Shown here piece by piece: positions 16,470-24,896 of a stretch of 64,000 bases of DNA. Origin of the DNA: Olsenella massiliensis (GTDB taxonomy: Bacteria > Actinomycetota > Coriobacteriia > Coriobacteriales > Atopobiaceae). The position numbers and the translations under genes are program-made. Numbering within the stretch: the first letter of the stretch is position 1; each line of letters opens with the position of its first letter. The stretch spans positions 42,512 to 106,511 of the forward strand of contig NZ_LN898207.1 in assembly GCF_001457795.1 (NCBI RefSeq), in the 5' to 3' direction. The notes under the pieces are model-generated. The model was not told the DNA's origin. It made no database searches and was given only the letters and a program-made list of their open reading frames with translations.

Positions 16470-17456
16470 TCACTCATGGTGGTGCTCGTGATCGTGGTGG
16501 TGCTCATGGCGAATCTCGGCAACGTCGCGCCACAGCGCGGGGACGAACACCTCCCGAAGCCAGCTCCTCTTTAGGTCGTCCCCGATGAAGACGCAGTGAG
16601 ACTCCGTCGGGGCGTCGGAGGCCGCGGCGTCTCCCGTCACGGCCCAGGCCCGCTCCACGAGGTCAAAGCGAAGCCACTGGCCGCCGCAGGGCAGCGAGCC
16701 CTTGGCACGAGCCAGGTGGCCGAACACGCCCGCGGAAAGCGCGTCCAGCACCCACAGGAGATGCGACGGGGAGGGCAGCTCGGCATGGTCAAGCGCAAGC
16801 GTCTCGAGTTCGGGCGTCTCGTCAAGGGTCTCGTTCCCCTCGACCTTTGAGCGCGAGTCCCGCCCGCGCCTCCCATCTGCAGTCTCGAGGAGCGAGGCCC
16901 ACCATGCGTCGGGCAGCTCCCCATAGGGGTGACCCACGACCTGCGCCTTGGGATTGAGCTCTCGCACGAGGGCGGCGACCGGATCGGCGTCATCCACCGC
17001 CCTGACCTTGGAGACGACGACCGTCCCCGCGGCCCTCAGCTGGTCGTCGAAGATCTCGCCCTGGCGGCGGCGCTGATTCTGCCACGACTGCGCGTCCACG
17101 ATGGTCACCGGTGGCAAAAGCTCGATCCTCTCCCAGCTCACCTGCGTCAGGTTGTCCATCACGTTGCCGAGCTTCGCGACGCCCGTGGGTTCCACGACCA
17201 GGAACGTTGGGTCGAGCGTGTTGGAGATCGTGAGCACCGAGCTGGCGAAGTCCTGCTTGCCCGAGCAGCAGATGCAGTTCTCGACCGACTCCCAGACCTT
17301 GAGGTCGCTGTCGTCGCGCAGGCGTCGGGCGTCCACGTCAGCCTCGCCGTACTCGTTCTCGTAGATGACGACGTCCTGGCCCGTGCGCCTCACGAGCTCC
17401 TGGATGAACGTCGTCTTTCCCGCGCCGAGAAACCCGGATACGACCAGAATCCTCAC
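16470..17456 (-). CDS. COG0523 (CobW/ZigA-type) GTPase, putative metallochaperone
   Basis: 328-residue G3E-family GTPase predicted to deliver a metal, probably zinc, to a client protein. Walker A is GFLGAGKTT near the start, the metal-binding CxCC motif is ENCICCSGK, and EPTGVAK precedes the VDAQS region. A CobW C-terminal domain follows, and the extreme C-terminus is a His-rich tail, HEHHHDHEHHHE. The start is taken as GTG 17456 with GGGGG 6 bases upstream, because family similarity begins there (VRILVVSGFLGAG). It lies immediately downstream of the terminator of a Zn-dependent alcohol dehydrogenase gene, a plausible client. The identity of the metal is inference. Confidence 0.85.
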   Translation of the reverse strand: MRILVVSGFLGAGKTTFIQELVRRTGQDVVIYENEYGEADVDARRLRDDSDLKVWESVENCICCSGKQDFASSVLTISNTLDPTFLVVEPTGVAKLGNVMDNLTQVSWERIELLPPVTIVDAQSWQNQRRRQGEIFDDQLRAAGTVVVSKVRAVDDADPVAALVRELNPKAQVVGHPYGELPDAWWASLLETADGRRGRDSRSKVEGNETLDETPELETLALDHAELPSPSHLLWVLDALSAGVFGHLARAKGSLPCGGQWLRFDLVERAWAVTGDAAASDAPTESHCVFIGDDLKRSWLREVFVPALWRDVAEIRHEHHHDHEHHHE

Positions 17457-17487
17457 GAGCACCCCCAGAGTCCTTGCCGTGCCACAC

Positions 17488-17521
17488 AAAAAGGCGGGGC
17501 CGCCCCAGGGACGGCCCCGCC
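17488..17521 (-). terminator. Rho-independent terminator between the alcohol dehydrogenase and COG0523 genes
   Basis: GC-rich stem (GGCGGGGC... / GCCCCGCC at 17493-17521) followed on the minus strand by CTTTTTGTG. It is 13 bases past the dehydrogenase stop and about 30 bases upstream of the COG0523 start. Expression of the chaperone therefore needs read-through or a promoter buried in this gap. Confidence 0.88.
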
Positions 17522-17534
17522 GCGCCGCCAAGAG

Positions 17535-18593
17535 CTAGTCGATGACGACGACCGGCTTGATGAGGTCGGCGGGCTTGTCCCTCATGAGGAACAGCGCCTC
17601 CTCGAGGTGATCCCAGCCGTGGAAGACGTGGGTGCACTCAGGGTGCAGGTCAAGACGGCCGGCGGTGACGAGGCTGGAGAGCTTTTCCATGCGCAGGCGC
17701 CCGCCAGGCATGAGACCGCCGCGGATGTCCTTGTGACCCATGCCGACGCCCCACTCGACGCGCGGGATGTTGATGTAGTCGCCCGAGCCGAGGTAGTTGA
17801 CGTTGCCGATCTTGCCGCCGGGCTTGAGGGCCTTGACGGCAGGCTCAAAGGTCTCGACGGTGCCGCCGGCGATGCAGACGCGGTCCACGCCCTTGCCGCC
17901 GGTAAGCTCCATGACCTGCTCGTCGATGGGGCCGTCCTTGTACGAGATGAAGTCCGTCGCGCCATAGCCCTTGGCGGCCTCGATGCACACGGGGCGGGTG
18001 CCGACGGCGATGATGCGCGAGGCGCCGCGCAGGGCCGCGCCCGCGACGCTCATGAGGCCCACGGGGCCGATGCCGATGACCAGGACGGTGTCGCCCAGCT
18101 GGACGTCGGCGAGCTCGACGGCATGGAAGCCGGTGGGAACCATGTCGGACAGGATGCAGGCGTCTGCGGGGTCCATGCCCTCGGGCATGAGGGCGAGGTT
18201 GCCGTCGGCGTCGTTCACGTGGAAGTACTCGGAGAACACGCCATCCTTGAAGTTGGAGAACTTCCAGCCGGCGAGCATGCCACCGGAGTGCATGGAGTAG
18301 CCGGCCTGGGCCTCGAGGGAGTTCCAGTCGGGCGTGATGGCGGGAATGAGGACGCGGTCGCCGGGCTTGAAGTCCTTGACCTCGGAGCCCACCTCGACGA
18401 CCTCGGCGGAGGCCTCGTGGCCCAGGATCATGTTGTGACGGTCGCCGATGGCACCCTCCCACAGCGTATGGACGTCAGAGGTGCAGATGGCGACGGCGAG
18501 CGGCTTGACGATGGCGTCGAGCGGACCGCACGCGGGCGTGTCCTTCTCGATCCAGCCGGACTCGCCAATTTTGAGCATGGCATAACCCTTCAT
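17535..18593 (-). CDS. NADP-dependent secondary alcohol dehydrogenase (isopropanol dehydrogenase type)
   Basis: 352-residue medium-chain dehydrogenase very like the Clostridium beijerinckii and Thermoanaerobacter brockii enzymes, which interconvert secondary alcohols and ketones and also reduce acetaldehyde. Shared blocks include the N-terminus MKGYAMLKIGESGWIEKD, the catalytic zinc ligands Cys37 (AICTSD) and His59 (GHEA) with Asp150 (LSDMVPTGFH), the cofactor turn GIGPVGLM, the NADP-type VGTRP segment, and KDIRGGLMPGGRLRME. No structural zinc site is present. The gene is monocistronic, with a strong terminator after it. Role: probably disposal of reducing equivalents during fermentation. Confidence 0.92.
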   Translation of the reverse strand: MKGYAMLKIGESGWIEKDTPACGPLDAIVKPLAVAICTSDVHTLWEGAIGDRHNMILGHEASAEVVEVGSEVKDFKPGDRVLIPAITPDWNSLEAQAGYSMHSGGMLAGWKFSNFKDGVFSEYFHVNDADGNLALMPEGMDPADACILSDMVPTGFHAVELADVQLGDTVLVIGIGPVGLMSVAGAALRGASRIIAVGTRPVCIEAAKGYGATDFISYKDGPIDEQVMELTGGKGVDRVCIAGGTVETFEPAVKALKPGGKIGNVNYLGSGDYINIPRVEWGVGMGHKDIRGGLMPGGRLRMEKLSSLVTAGRLDLHPECTHVFHGWDHLEEALFLMRDKPADLIKPVVVID

Positions 18594-18752
18594 GGAACAC
18601 CCTCTTTCTGCTAGCTGACCATTGACGTTGCTGTCGGGAGGCCCCTCATGCGACGGCCTCCTCTGCCTTCACGCATTCTAACATGGGGGCGTGCAGGCGC
18701 GATGGTTGCCGCGGTGCACGACATGTCCCCGGGACACAAGGACGCGCGACCC

Positions 18753-19466
18753 TTACATGCTGCGCGTCTCGAACAGCCTCACCGAAACGAGGGCGCTCAT
18801 GCCGTAGAGCGCGAGGGCGACGGCAAGCGCGAGGGCGACGGCGAGAGGCGGCGGGGCAGCCATCGGGGCAGTACGGTCTCCAAGGAGCGGCGCCAGCGTC
18901 GTAAAGCCCAATATGGGCAGCAGAAGCACCACCATGGAGGTGATGCGCGTTCCCTTGGTGACTCCCAGGCGCACGATGAGCGGCAGGAGCACGGACGCCG
19001 CCACGAGCAGGGACGTCATGGTGAGGCAGACCGAAACAAGAAGCTCCTCGGGCGAAAAGACAAGCGACGTGAGGCCGTCCAGGACCCCATGCGCGCCACC
19101 TAACGGAGACGCCAGGCAGACGACCGCAAGGGCCACGAGCGTGCATACGACCGCATCTGCCGCGACAACCACGAGCACACCCACATACCGACACAGCACC
19201 AGGTCGCGGCGGGAGCAGGGAAGCGTCATGCGAAACGGCCCCCATCCGCCGACCTCGTCATTGGCGAACACGCCATACATGTACAAGTAGGCGGCCATCG
19301 CGACGACGGTGGACGCCGCAACCGGCACGGAATGCGTGGTGGCAGCTATGAACCCGGCAACGACGACACCGGTGATCAGCGACTGCCTAAGCGGTCGCGC
19401 CATGACCGTCAGGTCAACGCAAAGTGCCCTTCCCACCATAGACCCCCTCGGCACGGGCGCGTTCAT
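18753..19466 (-). CDS. ABC-2-type transporter permease
   Basis: 237-residue membrane protein with about six hydrophobic segments. The loop WGPFRMTLPCSRRDLVLCRYVG is the conserved cytoplasmic motif of ABC-2 permeases paired with YtrB-type ATPases. It follows the ATPase gene by 13 bases. A 17-bp direct duplication (CATCTCATGTCCTCTTT, about 19466-19499) spans the junction and duplicates the AGAGGACATGAG segment serving as ribosome binding site. The exported substrate is unknown. Confidence 0.8.
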   Translation of the reverse strand: MNAPVPRGSMVGRALCVDLTVMARPLRQSLITGVVVAGFIAATTHSVPVAASTVVAMAAYLYMYGVFANDEVGGWGPFRMTLPCSRRDLVLCRYVGVLVVVAADAVVCTLVALAVVCLASPLGGAHGVLDGLTSLVFSPEELLVSVCLTMTSLLVAASVLLPLIVRLGVTKGTRITSMVVLLLPILGFTTLAPLLGDRTAPMAAPPPLAVALALAVALALYGMSALVSVRLFETRSM

Positions 19467-19479
19467 CTCATGTCCTCTT

Positions 19480-20436
19480 TCATCTCATGTCCTCTCGATG
19501 CAGGCTCCCTTGACGCGGACCCTCTCGTCGTGACCTCGTCGCGGCGTCTTGACTTACCGCGTCATCACCTCGCGGAACTCCCGTCAGGACGAGGGCAAGA
19601 TACTCGTCCAGACTCGCACGGTCGATGTGAAGGCCCGGGCGCTCCCGTGCGACGCTGCGCCTGTTTGGCACCAGCACGTCCACGCTGTACTCGTTGTGAC
19701 GCACGCGAATCCCAAGATCCATGATGTCGCCAAGCTCATCCGAACGGCAGCGCACAATGCCCGCGTCGTCGCAGATCGCGTCACGGTCAAGGTCGAAGAG
19801 GATATGCCCCTCATCCAGACAGGCCACTCGGTCGGCGACGCGCTCGAGGTCGGACGTGATGTGACTCGAAAGCAGCACGCCGCCCCCCTCCGTCGTCATG
19901 AAGTCGCGAATCAGGTCAAGCGCCTCCCCGCGAGCGATGGGATCGAGTCCCGCCGTCGCCTCGTCCAGCAGGAGCAGACGGGGGCGATGGGCAAGGGCAA
20001 ACGCCAGCGAAAGCTTCATGCCCATGCCGCGCGAGAGGCCCTTGACCTGCTTGTCAAGGCCCAGGCCAAGGTCATGGCACAGGCGGTCAAATTCTCGGCC
20101 GTCCCAGTCCTGATAGACGGCCCGACCGATTCGTGCGACGTCCTCGACGCGCGTCTCTCCCGCAAAGGGGCAGCTGTCGGGAACAAAGCCCACCTTGTCA
20201 CGAGCTGCGGCAAAGGCGGTCGAGCGGGCGTCGGCGCGCACGCCCAGGACCTCCGCGGTGCCGGCGTCAGGAAGCACCACGCCCAGCAGGAGCCTGATGA
20301 GGGTGGTCTTGCCGGAACCGTTTCTGCCCACCAGCCCCAGGACCATGCCCTCCTCCAAGGAGAGGTCCACCTGATCGAGCACGAAGTCGCCATAGCGCTT
20401 GGTCAGCCCCCGCGTGCAGAAAAGACGTGCCATCAT
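19480..20436 (-). CDS. ABC transporter ATP-binding protein (YtrB-like)
   Basis: 318-residue ATPase with Walker A GRNGSGKTT, signature LSRGMGMKLSLAFAL (a variant of LSGGQ common in this subgroup), Walker B LLLLDEATAGLD and H-loop LSSH. The C-terminal domain of about 90 residues is typical of ABC-2 drug or peptide exporters. The ATG at 20436 overlaps the stop of the GntR gene (ATGA), with AGAGGAGAT just upstream. It is the second gene of a GntR-ATPase-permease operon. Confidence 0.9.
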   Translation of the reverse strand: MMARLFCTRGLTKRYGDFVLDQVDLSLEEGMVLGLVGRNGSGKTTLIRLLLGVVLPDAGTAEVLGVRADARSTAFAAARDKVGFVPDSCPFAGETRVEDVARIGRAVYQDWDGREFDRLCHDLGLGLDKQVKGLSRGMGMKLSLAFALAHRPRLLLLDEATAGLDPIARGEALDLIRDFMTTEGGGVLLSSHITSDLERVADRVACLDEGHILFDLDRDAICDDAGIVRCRSDELGDIMDLGIRVRHNEYSVDVLVPNRRSVARERPGLHIDRASLDEYLALVLTGVPRGDDAVSQDAATRSRREGPRQGSLHREDMR

Positions 20437-20825
20437 ATCTCCTCTCGTGGTGCGTCAGCGAGTAGGTCGAGCATCTGATGCAGCTCCTCAGGGTCGATGC
20501 CCGCGCTCAGGGCCTGGTCAAGCGCCTGGGAAAGAAGGCTCTCGACCTGGCGCCGACGCCCCTCGAACAACAGCTCGCGGTTGCCGCGGGCCACGAAGCT
20601 CCCCTTGCCCTGGACCGTGTCGATGAAGCCCTGGCGCTCAAGCTCCGCATAGGCCCGCTTTGTCGTGATGACGCTGATGCGCAGGGAGTTCGCAAGCGAG
20701 CGGATGGAGGGGAGCAGCTCGCCCTCGCTCAGCTCGCCGGCAAGGATGGCGTCTCGAAGCTGCGAGGCGACCTGCTCGTAGATGGGCTGGTCACTCGCGT
20801 TTGAGATGATGAGGTTCACGCGCAC
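20433..20825 (-). CDS. GntR-family regulator, YtrA subfamily
   Basis: 130 residues: a GntR winged helix (PIYEQVASQLRDAILAGELSEGELLPSIRSLANSLRISVITTKRAYAELERQGFI) followed by the short helical dimerisation tail that defines the YtrA subgroup. Such proteins repress their own operon with its ABC exporter and often respond to cell-wall antibiotics. The palindrome at 20853-20874 directly upstream is the obvious operator. It starts the operon running to 18753. Confidence 0.92.
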   Translation of the reverse strand: MRVNLIISNASDQPIYEQVASQLRDAILAGELSEGELLPSIRSLANSLRISVITTKRAYAELERQGFIDTVQGKGSFVARGNRELLFEGRRRQVESLLSQALDQALSAGIDPEELHQMLDLLADAPREEI

Positions 20826-20852
20826 CCCCTGGTTTCGCTCCCGTCACACGAA

Positions 20853-20874
20853 TGTATATATACACTATATACAG
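20853..20874. promoter_or_regulatory. Palindromic operator/promoter of the YtrA-type operon
   Basis: Perfect 12-bp palindrome TGTATATATACA (20853-20864) running into CTATATACAG, 28 bases upstream of the GntR start. The tract is entirely AT-rich in a GC-rich region and includes TATA-like -10 sequences. The spacing and form fit YtrA-type operators (GTRTA...TAYAC). Confidence 0.75.
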
Positions 20875-21042
20875 TTGTGACCGAGCGGTCAACGCACGCC
20901 TACGAAAGCCGACGCCCGGCACTGGCAGAATCGTTCTGGGAGTTCCCTGCGGTTTTGCCCGGGGATAGATGACTGCGTCATGGGGCATGAAGCCCGAGGC
21001 GCTAAGGGCGAGGTATGACCGCACGGGCGCGGCGCGCCCCCA

Positions 21043-21357
21043 TCAGCGGTCGCGAATGACGACCGTCGCCAGCTCCAGCATGCGTATGGCCAGCTCGACG
21101 TTCTCTCCCATGAGGTCAAAGACGGCGTCCTCGGAGAGCACGCCGCGAGGGAGGTCGTCGGGGAGAAGCCCCTCGTTGTCGGCGGCGACGTCCTGCATGT
21201 AGCCACCCTCGACATAGTAGTCCCTGAGCAGCGGATAGGACTTCTGGCTGCGCTCAAATTCGTCCAGCGCCGCAGCGAGGCCGGCGGCCGCGGCGGCATG
21301 TGAGTTGAGGATGGACTCCATCTTCGTGATGCGATCTATGCGCTCAGCCGTGTCCAA
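21043..21357 (-). CDS. DUF4298 domain protein
   Basis: 104-residue, acidic, probably helical cytoplasmic protein. The segment YPLLRDYYVEGGYMQDVAADNEGLLPDDLPRGVLSEDAVFDLM matches the DUF4298 pattern as I know it; the family has no established function. It lies 142 bases after the histidine kinase gene on the same strand. A ribosome binding site AAAGGACGGC precedes ATG 21357. Confidence 0.75.
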   Translation of the reverse strand: MDTAERIDRITKMESILNSHAAAAAGLAAALDEFERSQKSYPLLRDYYVEGGYMQDVAADNEGLLPDDLPRGVLSEDAVFDLMGENVELAIRMLELATVVIRDR

Positions 21358-21499
21358 GGTGCCGTCCTTTCAAACGAAGGCGTCCTCCGGTGGGTGACGA
21401 GTCGTGCCCGTCAGGCGAATCATAGCGGAGCATGCGGACGTGTGCGTCTGTCAAGCCGGGACGCGCGCGCCATGGACGCGGGTAGAGGGCCCCTCCCCT

Positions 21500-22921
21500 C
21501 TACCCCTGACGAGGCAGATACATGGTGAAGCACGACCCCACGCCCTCGCGAGACACCAGGCCGATGCTGCCCCCGTGCCTCTCGACGATCCACTTGGCGA
21601 TGGAAAGCCCCAGACCCGACCCGTGCTGGCGGGAGTCGCGCACGTTCTCCGCCCGGTAGAAGCGATCAAAGACATGCGTCGCCGACGCCTGGGTCATGCC
21701 GATGCCCTCGTCCCTCACCCGGAGCAAGACGCCGTCCCCATGGGCAACGTGACCCGCCCCCGTCGCGTCCGCACTTGACGCACCTGCGCCCGTCGCGCCC
21801 GCGCCCGCGACGTCCACGTCCAGGGAGATGCACGAGCCCGCGGAGGAGTACTTGCGGGCGTTCTGCACCAGGATTCGCAGGCACTGCTTGACCATCGCCA
21901 CGTCCACGACGGCCTCAAAGGAGGCGTCAGCGCACGCGGCGTCACCAAACTCGCGGCTGTACTCATGCTCGGCGTCTATCATCCGCGATTCCTCCCACAC
22001 CTCGCGGGCAAGCGAGGCGAGGTTGGCGCGCACGAGGTTGAGGTCGTTTCTGCCCGAGTCGCCCCGAGCCAGGAACAGCAGCTGCTCCACCAGCTCCTGC
22101 ATGTGGGCGCTCTCCTGCTTGAGGGCATGGATGGACTCGTCCAGCACCTCCGGGTCGGACTTTCCCCATCGGTCGAGCATGTTTACGTATCCCTGAACCA
22201 CGGCTATGGGCGTGCGCAGCTCGTGGCTCGCGTCATTGACAAAGCGCATCTGCTGGAGCTTGGCCTCGTGCATCCTGCGCAACAGACCGTTAAGCGCCAC
22301 CTCGATGCTCGCGAGGTCCTGGTCGCCCGTTGACACGCGGGGCTCGTCCACGCTCGCCCGGTCTATGGCCTGCTCAAGCGTCTGGATCTGGCTGCCTCCC
22401 AGACTGCCGGCCCGCCCCAGCTCCTCTGCTCGCAGAGCCAGGTCGTTGAGGGGGGCGAGCGCCCGCCGCACGCGGCGCTGCTCGTCAAAGAAGCCCAGCA
22501 GGCCCAGCGCTTCCACCGTGCCGACCACCACGGCGAGCGGCCAGAGGTCAAGAAGGTCGGCACCAAGCGGAAACGAGCGCGCCGCAGCCGGCGGCACGGT
22601 GACGACGTAGCGCAGATCGGCGGGGTTGGCGCGGTTTGGCATGCTCGCCGTCACGCTGACGCCATCCGCCGGCGCCAGCAAGAGCGGGCCCCAAAAGCTC
22701 CCCGACGGGAGCTGGTCATTGTAGCCATGAATCAGGATGACGCTGGCGCAGGCGAGCAGCAGCAGGTCAAAAAGGAGGTAGCCAACCAGCCGCCGCCACC
22801 AGTATCCCCAACTTATGGCCCAGGCCGTGGACGAGAAGCGCCCGGTCGCGCGACCGGGCCGACCAAAGCGGGCGGGCACGGCGGCCGTACGCGTACGCGC
22901 GCCCTCGCCCTCGCCGCGCAT
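21500..22921 (-). CDS. Sensor histidine kinase
   Basis: 473-residue membrane kinase. A basic N-terminus of about 30 residues precedes helix 1 (LVGYLLFDLLLLACASVILI); an extracytoplasmic domain of about 60 residues and helix 2 (LDLWPLAVVVGTVEALGLLGFF) follow. Then comes a HAMP-like linker, the H-box VNDASHELRTPIAVVQGYV, the N-box LVQNARKYS, DEGIGM, FDRFYRAE and GSGLGLSIAKWIV. Between the N-box and G1-box sits an Ala/Gly/Ser/Thr-rich insert (AGAGATGAGASSADATGAGH) not normally present in the ATP-binding fold. ATG 22921 is chosen since GAGGT lies 8 bases upstream within the end of the regulator gene; ATG 22945 is an alternative. The stimulus is unknown. Confidence 0.9.
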   Translation of the reverse strand: MRGEGEGARTRTAAVPARFGRPGRATGRFSSTAWAISWGYWWRRLVGYLLFDLLLLACASVILIHGYNDQLPSGSFWGPLLLAPADGVSVTASMPNRANPADLRYVVTVPPAAARSFPLGADLLDLWPLAVVVGTVEALGLLGFFDEQRRVRRALAPLNDLALRAEELGRAGSLGGSQIQTLEQAIDRASVDEPRVSTGDQDLASIEVALNGLLRRMHEAKLQQMRFVNDASHELRTPIAVVQGYVNMLDRWGKSDPEVLDESIHALKQESAHMQELVEQLLFLARGDSGRNDLNLVRANLASLAREVWEESRMIDAEHEYSREFGDAACADASFEAVVDVAMVKQCLRILVQNARKYSSAGSCISLDVDVAGAGATGAGASSADATGAGHVAHGDGVLLRVRDEGIGMTQASATHVFDRFYRAENVRDSRQHGSGLGLSIAKWIVERHGGSIGLVSREGVGSCFTMYLPRQG

Positions 22922-22925
22922 CCCG

Positions 22926-23663
22926 TCAGACCTCACGAATGACATAGCCAACCCCTCGAACCGTGGAAATGAGGCTCGAGTCACAGCCGGCGGCGGCGAG
23001 CTTGGCGCGCAGGTGGGCGATGTGCACGTCCACGTTGTTGGTCTCGCCGACGAACTCGTAGCCTAGCGCCTCCGTCGCAAGGCGCTCGCGGCTCACCACG
23101 ACGCCCACGCGCTCCAGGAGCACTCTGAGCACCTCAAACTCACGATTGGTCAGCTCGACGAGATGTCCCAGGGCGCGGACCTCCCGCCGCTCCACGTCAA
23201 GCGACAGACGTGCGGGAGCGGGGGCAAAGACGGGCCCGTCGCCCTGCGCCGCCCCCGCCGAGGCGCCTGCGCCCACCGAAGGCGAAGCGGGGTGCGCGGG
23301 GGTCTCGTGCCGCCTGAGCGCCAGGCGGATGCGAGCGAGCAGCTCCTCGATGGCAAAGGGCTTCGTGACGTAATCGTCGGCCCCGGCGTCGAGGCCGGCG
23401 ACTTTGTCCATCACGGCGTCACGGGCCGTCAGGAGGATGATGGGCGTCTCCTTGGCCTTGCGCAGACGCCTGAGCACCTCCATGCCGTTAAGCCCCGGCA
23501 GAAGGACGTCAAGCAGGATGAGGTCGTAGTCGCCGGCCAGGGCAAGGTCCAGCCCCGCCCTGCCGTCCGTCGCCTTGTCCACGTCATAGCCCTCGTGCGT
23601 CAGCTCAAGCTCGACGAAGCGCGCGATTCTCTCCTCGTCCTCGACGACCAGAATCCTGGTCAT
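22926..23663 (-). CDS. OmpR-family response regulator
   Basis: 245 residues. Receiver with acidic pair VEDEE, phosphoacceptor in DLILLDVLLPGLNGMEVL, Thr in ILLTARD and Lys in VTKPFAIEE, then an Ala/Pro/Gly-rich linker (about residues 128-155) and a winged-helix output domain ending STVRGVGYVIREV. The linker is longer than usual. It pairs with the kinase whose start lies 4 bases downstream, and follows the DUF4342 gene by 18 bases. Confidence 0.92.
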   Translation of the reverse strand: MTRILVVEDEERIARFVELELTHEGYDVDKATDGRAGLDLALAGDYDLILLDVLLPGLNGMEVLRRLRKAKETPIILLTARDAVMDKVAGLDAGADDYVTKPFAIEELLARIRLALRRHETPAHPASPSVGAGASAGAAQGDGPVFAPAPARLSLDVERREVRALGHLVELTNREFEVLRVLLERVGVVVSRERLATEALGYEFVGETNNVDVHIAHLRAKLAAAGCDSSLISTVRGVGYVIREV

Positions 23664-23681
23664 GAGAGCTATGCCAGCCCG

Positions 23682-24230
23682 TTAGTCATGGTTGCCCGTC
23701 ACATCCCTCTTGATGGTCGTGACGGCGTCCGCGGCCTTGCCCATGGCATCGTTCACGTCCACGGTGACGCGCTCGACGCCCTCCAGGCGGTACCGCACGT
23801 CAAAGAACAGCCCCAGGATGAGAAGCCAGATGGTGGCTCCCCATAGGAAGATGCCAATGACGGGAACGAGCACGGGCACATTGACGATGTCCTCCTTATG
23901 GCGCGTCGCGATGAACTTGGTGCGCAGTCCCTTGCGCAGCAGGCGCTTGATGACCTTCCATGCGCCACCGACGTGCCCGGAGAAGTCAGACTTGCTGCTT
24001 GACGCCCGATAGGCGCTCTGCGCAGCGATCATCTCGGCGGAGACGGGCGTCTCGGCCTCGCTGTCGGCGGTGGCGTAGCTCGCCGAGCGCGGCGCCGTCT
24101 TGCCCGCGCGCTCAAGCCAGATGATGGCGTCGAGCACATCGCCGCCCGTCATCTCGAGGGCGTTCTTGGCGTCTCCATAGCTGACGTCGCACTTTTCGCG
24201 CACGAGCTCAACCTTGTCAATCAGTTCCAT
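23682..24230 (-). CDS. DUF4342 domain protein with UBA-like N-terminus and one membrane helix
   Basis: 182 residues. The N-terminal 45 residues (ELIDKVELVREKCDVSYGDAKNALEMTGGDVLDAIIWLE) look like the UBA/EF-Ts N-terminal fold; a positively charged middle segment is followed by one helix (VPVLVPVIGIFLWGATIWLLILGLFF) and an amphipathic C-terminus. This is the DUF4342 layout. The start ATG 24230 has GGGAGG 9 bases upstream. It is the first gene of an apparent operon with the two-component system, so it may be an accessory or target of that system; this is inference from position only. Confidence 0.75.
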   Translation of the reverse strand: MELIDKVELVREKCDVSYGDAKNALEMTGGDVLDAIIWLERAGKTAPRSASYATADSEAETPVSAEMIAAQSAYRASSSKSDFSGHVGGAWKVIKRLLRKGLRTKFIATRHKEDIVNVPVLVPVIGIFLWGATIWLLILGLFFDVRYRLEGVERVTVDVNDAMGKAADAVTTIKRDVTGNHD

Positions 24231-24373
24231 GGCCACGAGCCTCCCTGAACCAAGAAGGACGCCTGTCGTCCTTGCTGATGCCATGGTCCGACATAAAGAT
24301 TAAGCGATTCTTGGGAGAGAGTTAAGAACGCATGACGTTTTTTTTGCTGACGAGGCAACGGCGGCGCCTGCCG

Positions 24374-24832
24374 TCACTCCTCTTCCAGCCGCTCGTTGAT
24401 GGCACGCACGATTGCCTCGGCGTCATCGGCATCGCGCAGCAGGGACTTGAAGTCGTCGTCCATGAGAAGGACGGCCGTCTTGGAGAGCAGCTTGATATGC
24501 GTGGTACCCGCCTCGCCGTCAGGCACCAGAAGGGCGACGCAGATGTCAACGGGCTGCTCGTCAAAGGACGGCCAGACGAGTTTTGACCCGTTCTTGTAGA
24601 CGATAATCGTCGCCGCCGTAATCGCCGACGATTTGGCATGAGGGATGGCGAACCCCTCCATCATGCCCGTGGGACCCATGTCCTCCCGCTGGAGGAAGGA
24701 CCGATAGACCGCGTCAGAATTGCTGGTCACCCCAAGTTCGCAGGCCTTGTCGGCCAGGTCGCGCAGCACTTCGTCCCTGCTGGCGGCGTGCCGGCCCAGC
24801 ATGACGTTCTCAACACCGATGAACCCTGCCAT
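24374..24832 (-). CDS. PTS fructose-family EIIA component
   Basis: 152-residue phosphocarrier passing phosphate from HPr to the partner EIIB. The active-site His lies in EGFAIPHAKSS, within the EIIA-Fru pattern (REDMGPTGMMEGFAIPHAK). TAGGAGGTACGTGC precedes ATG 24832, so the longer open frame is rejected. It is the last gene of the six-gene operon that begins with EIIB at 29204. Confidence 0.9.
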   Translation of the reverse strand: MAGFIGVENVMLGRHAASRDEVLRDLADKACELGVTSNSDAVYRSFLQREDMGPTGMMEGFAIPHAKSSAITAATIIVYKNGSKLVWPSFDEQPVDICVALLVPDGEAGTTHIKLLSKTAVLLMDDDFKSLLRDADDAEAIVRAINERLEEE

Positions 24833-24896
24833 GCACGTACCTCCTACATCGCCCTCCTGGCATACGGCCCCTCCACGCATGAGACCTTCCGCATGT

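Noticed and set aside
16929..18614. Long plus-strand frame (561 codons)
   Set aside because: Antisense across two well-supported genes (COG0523 GTPase and alcohol dehydrogenase) and the terminator between them.
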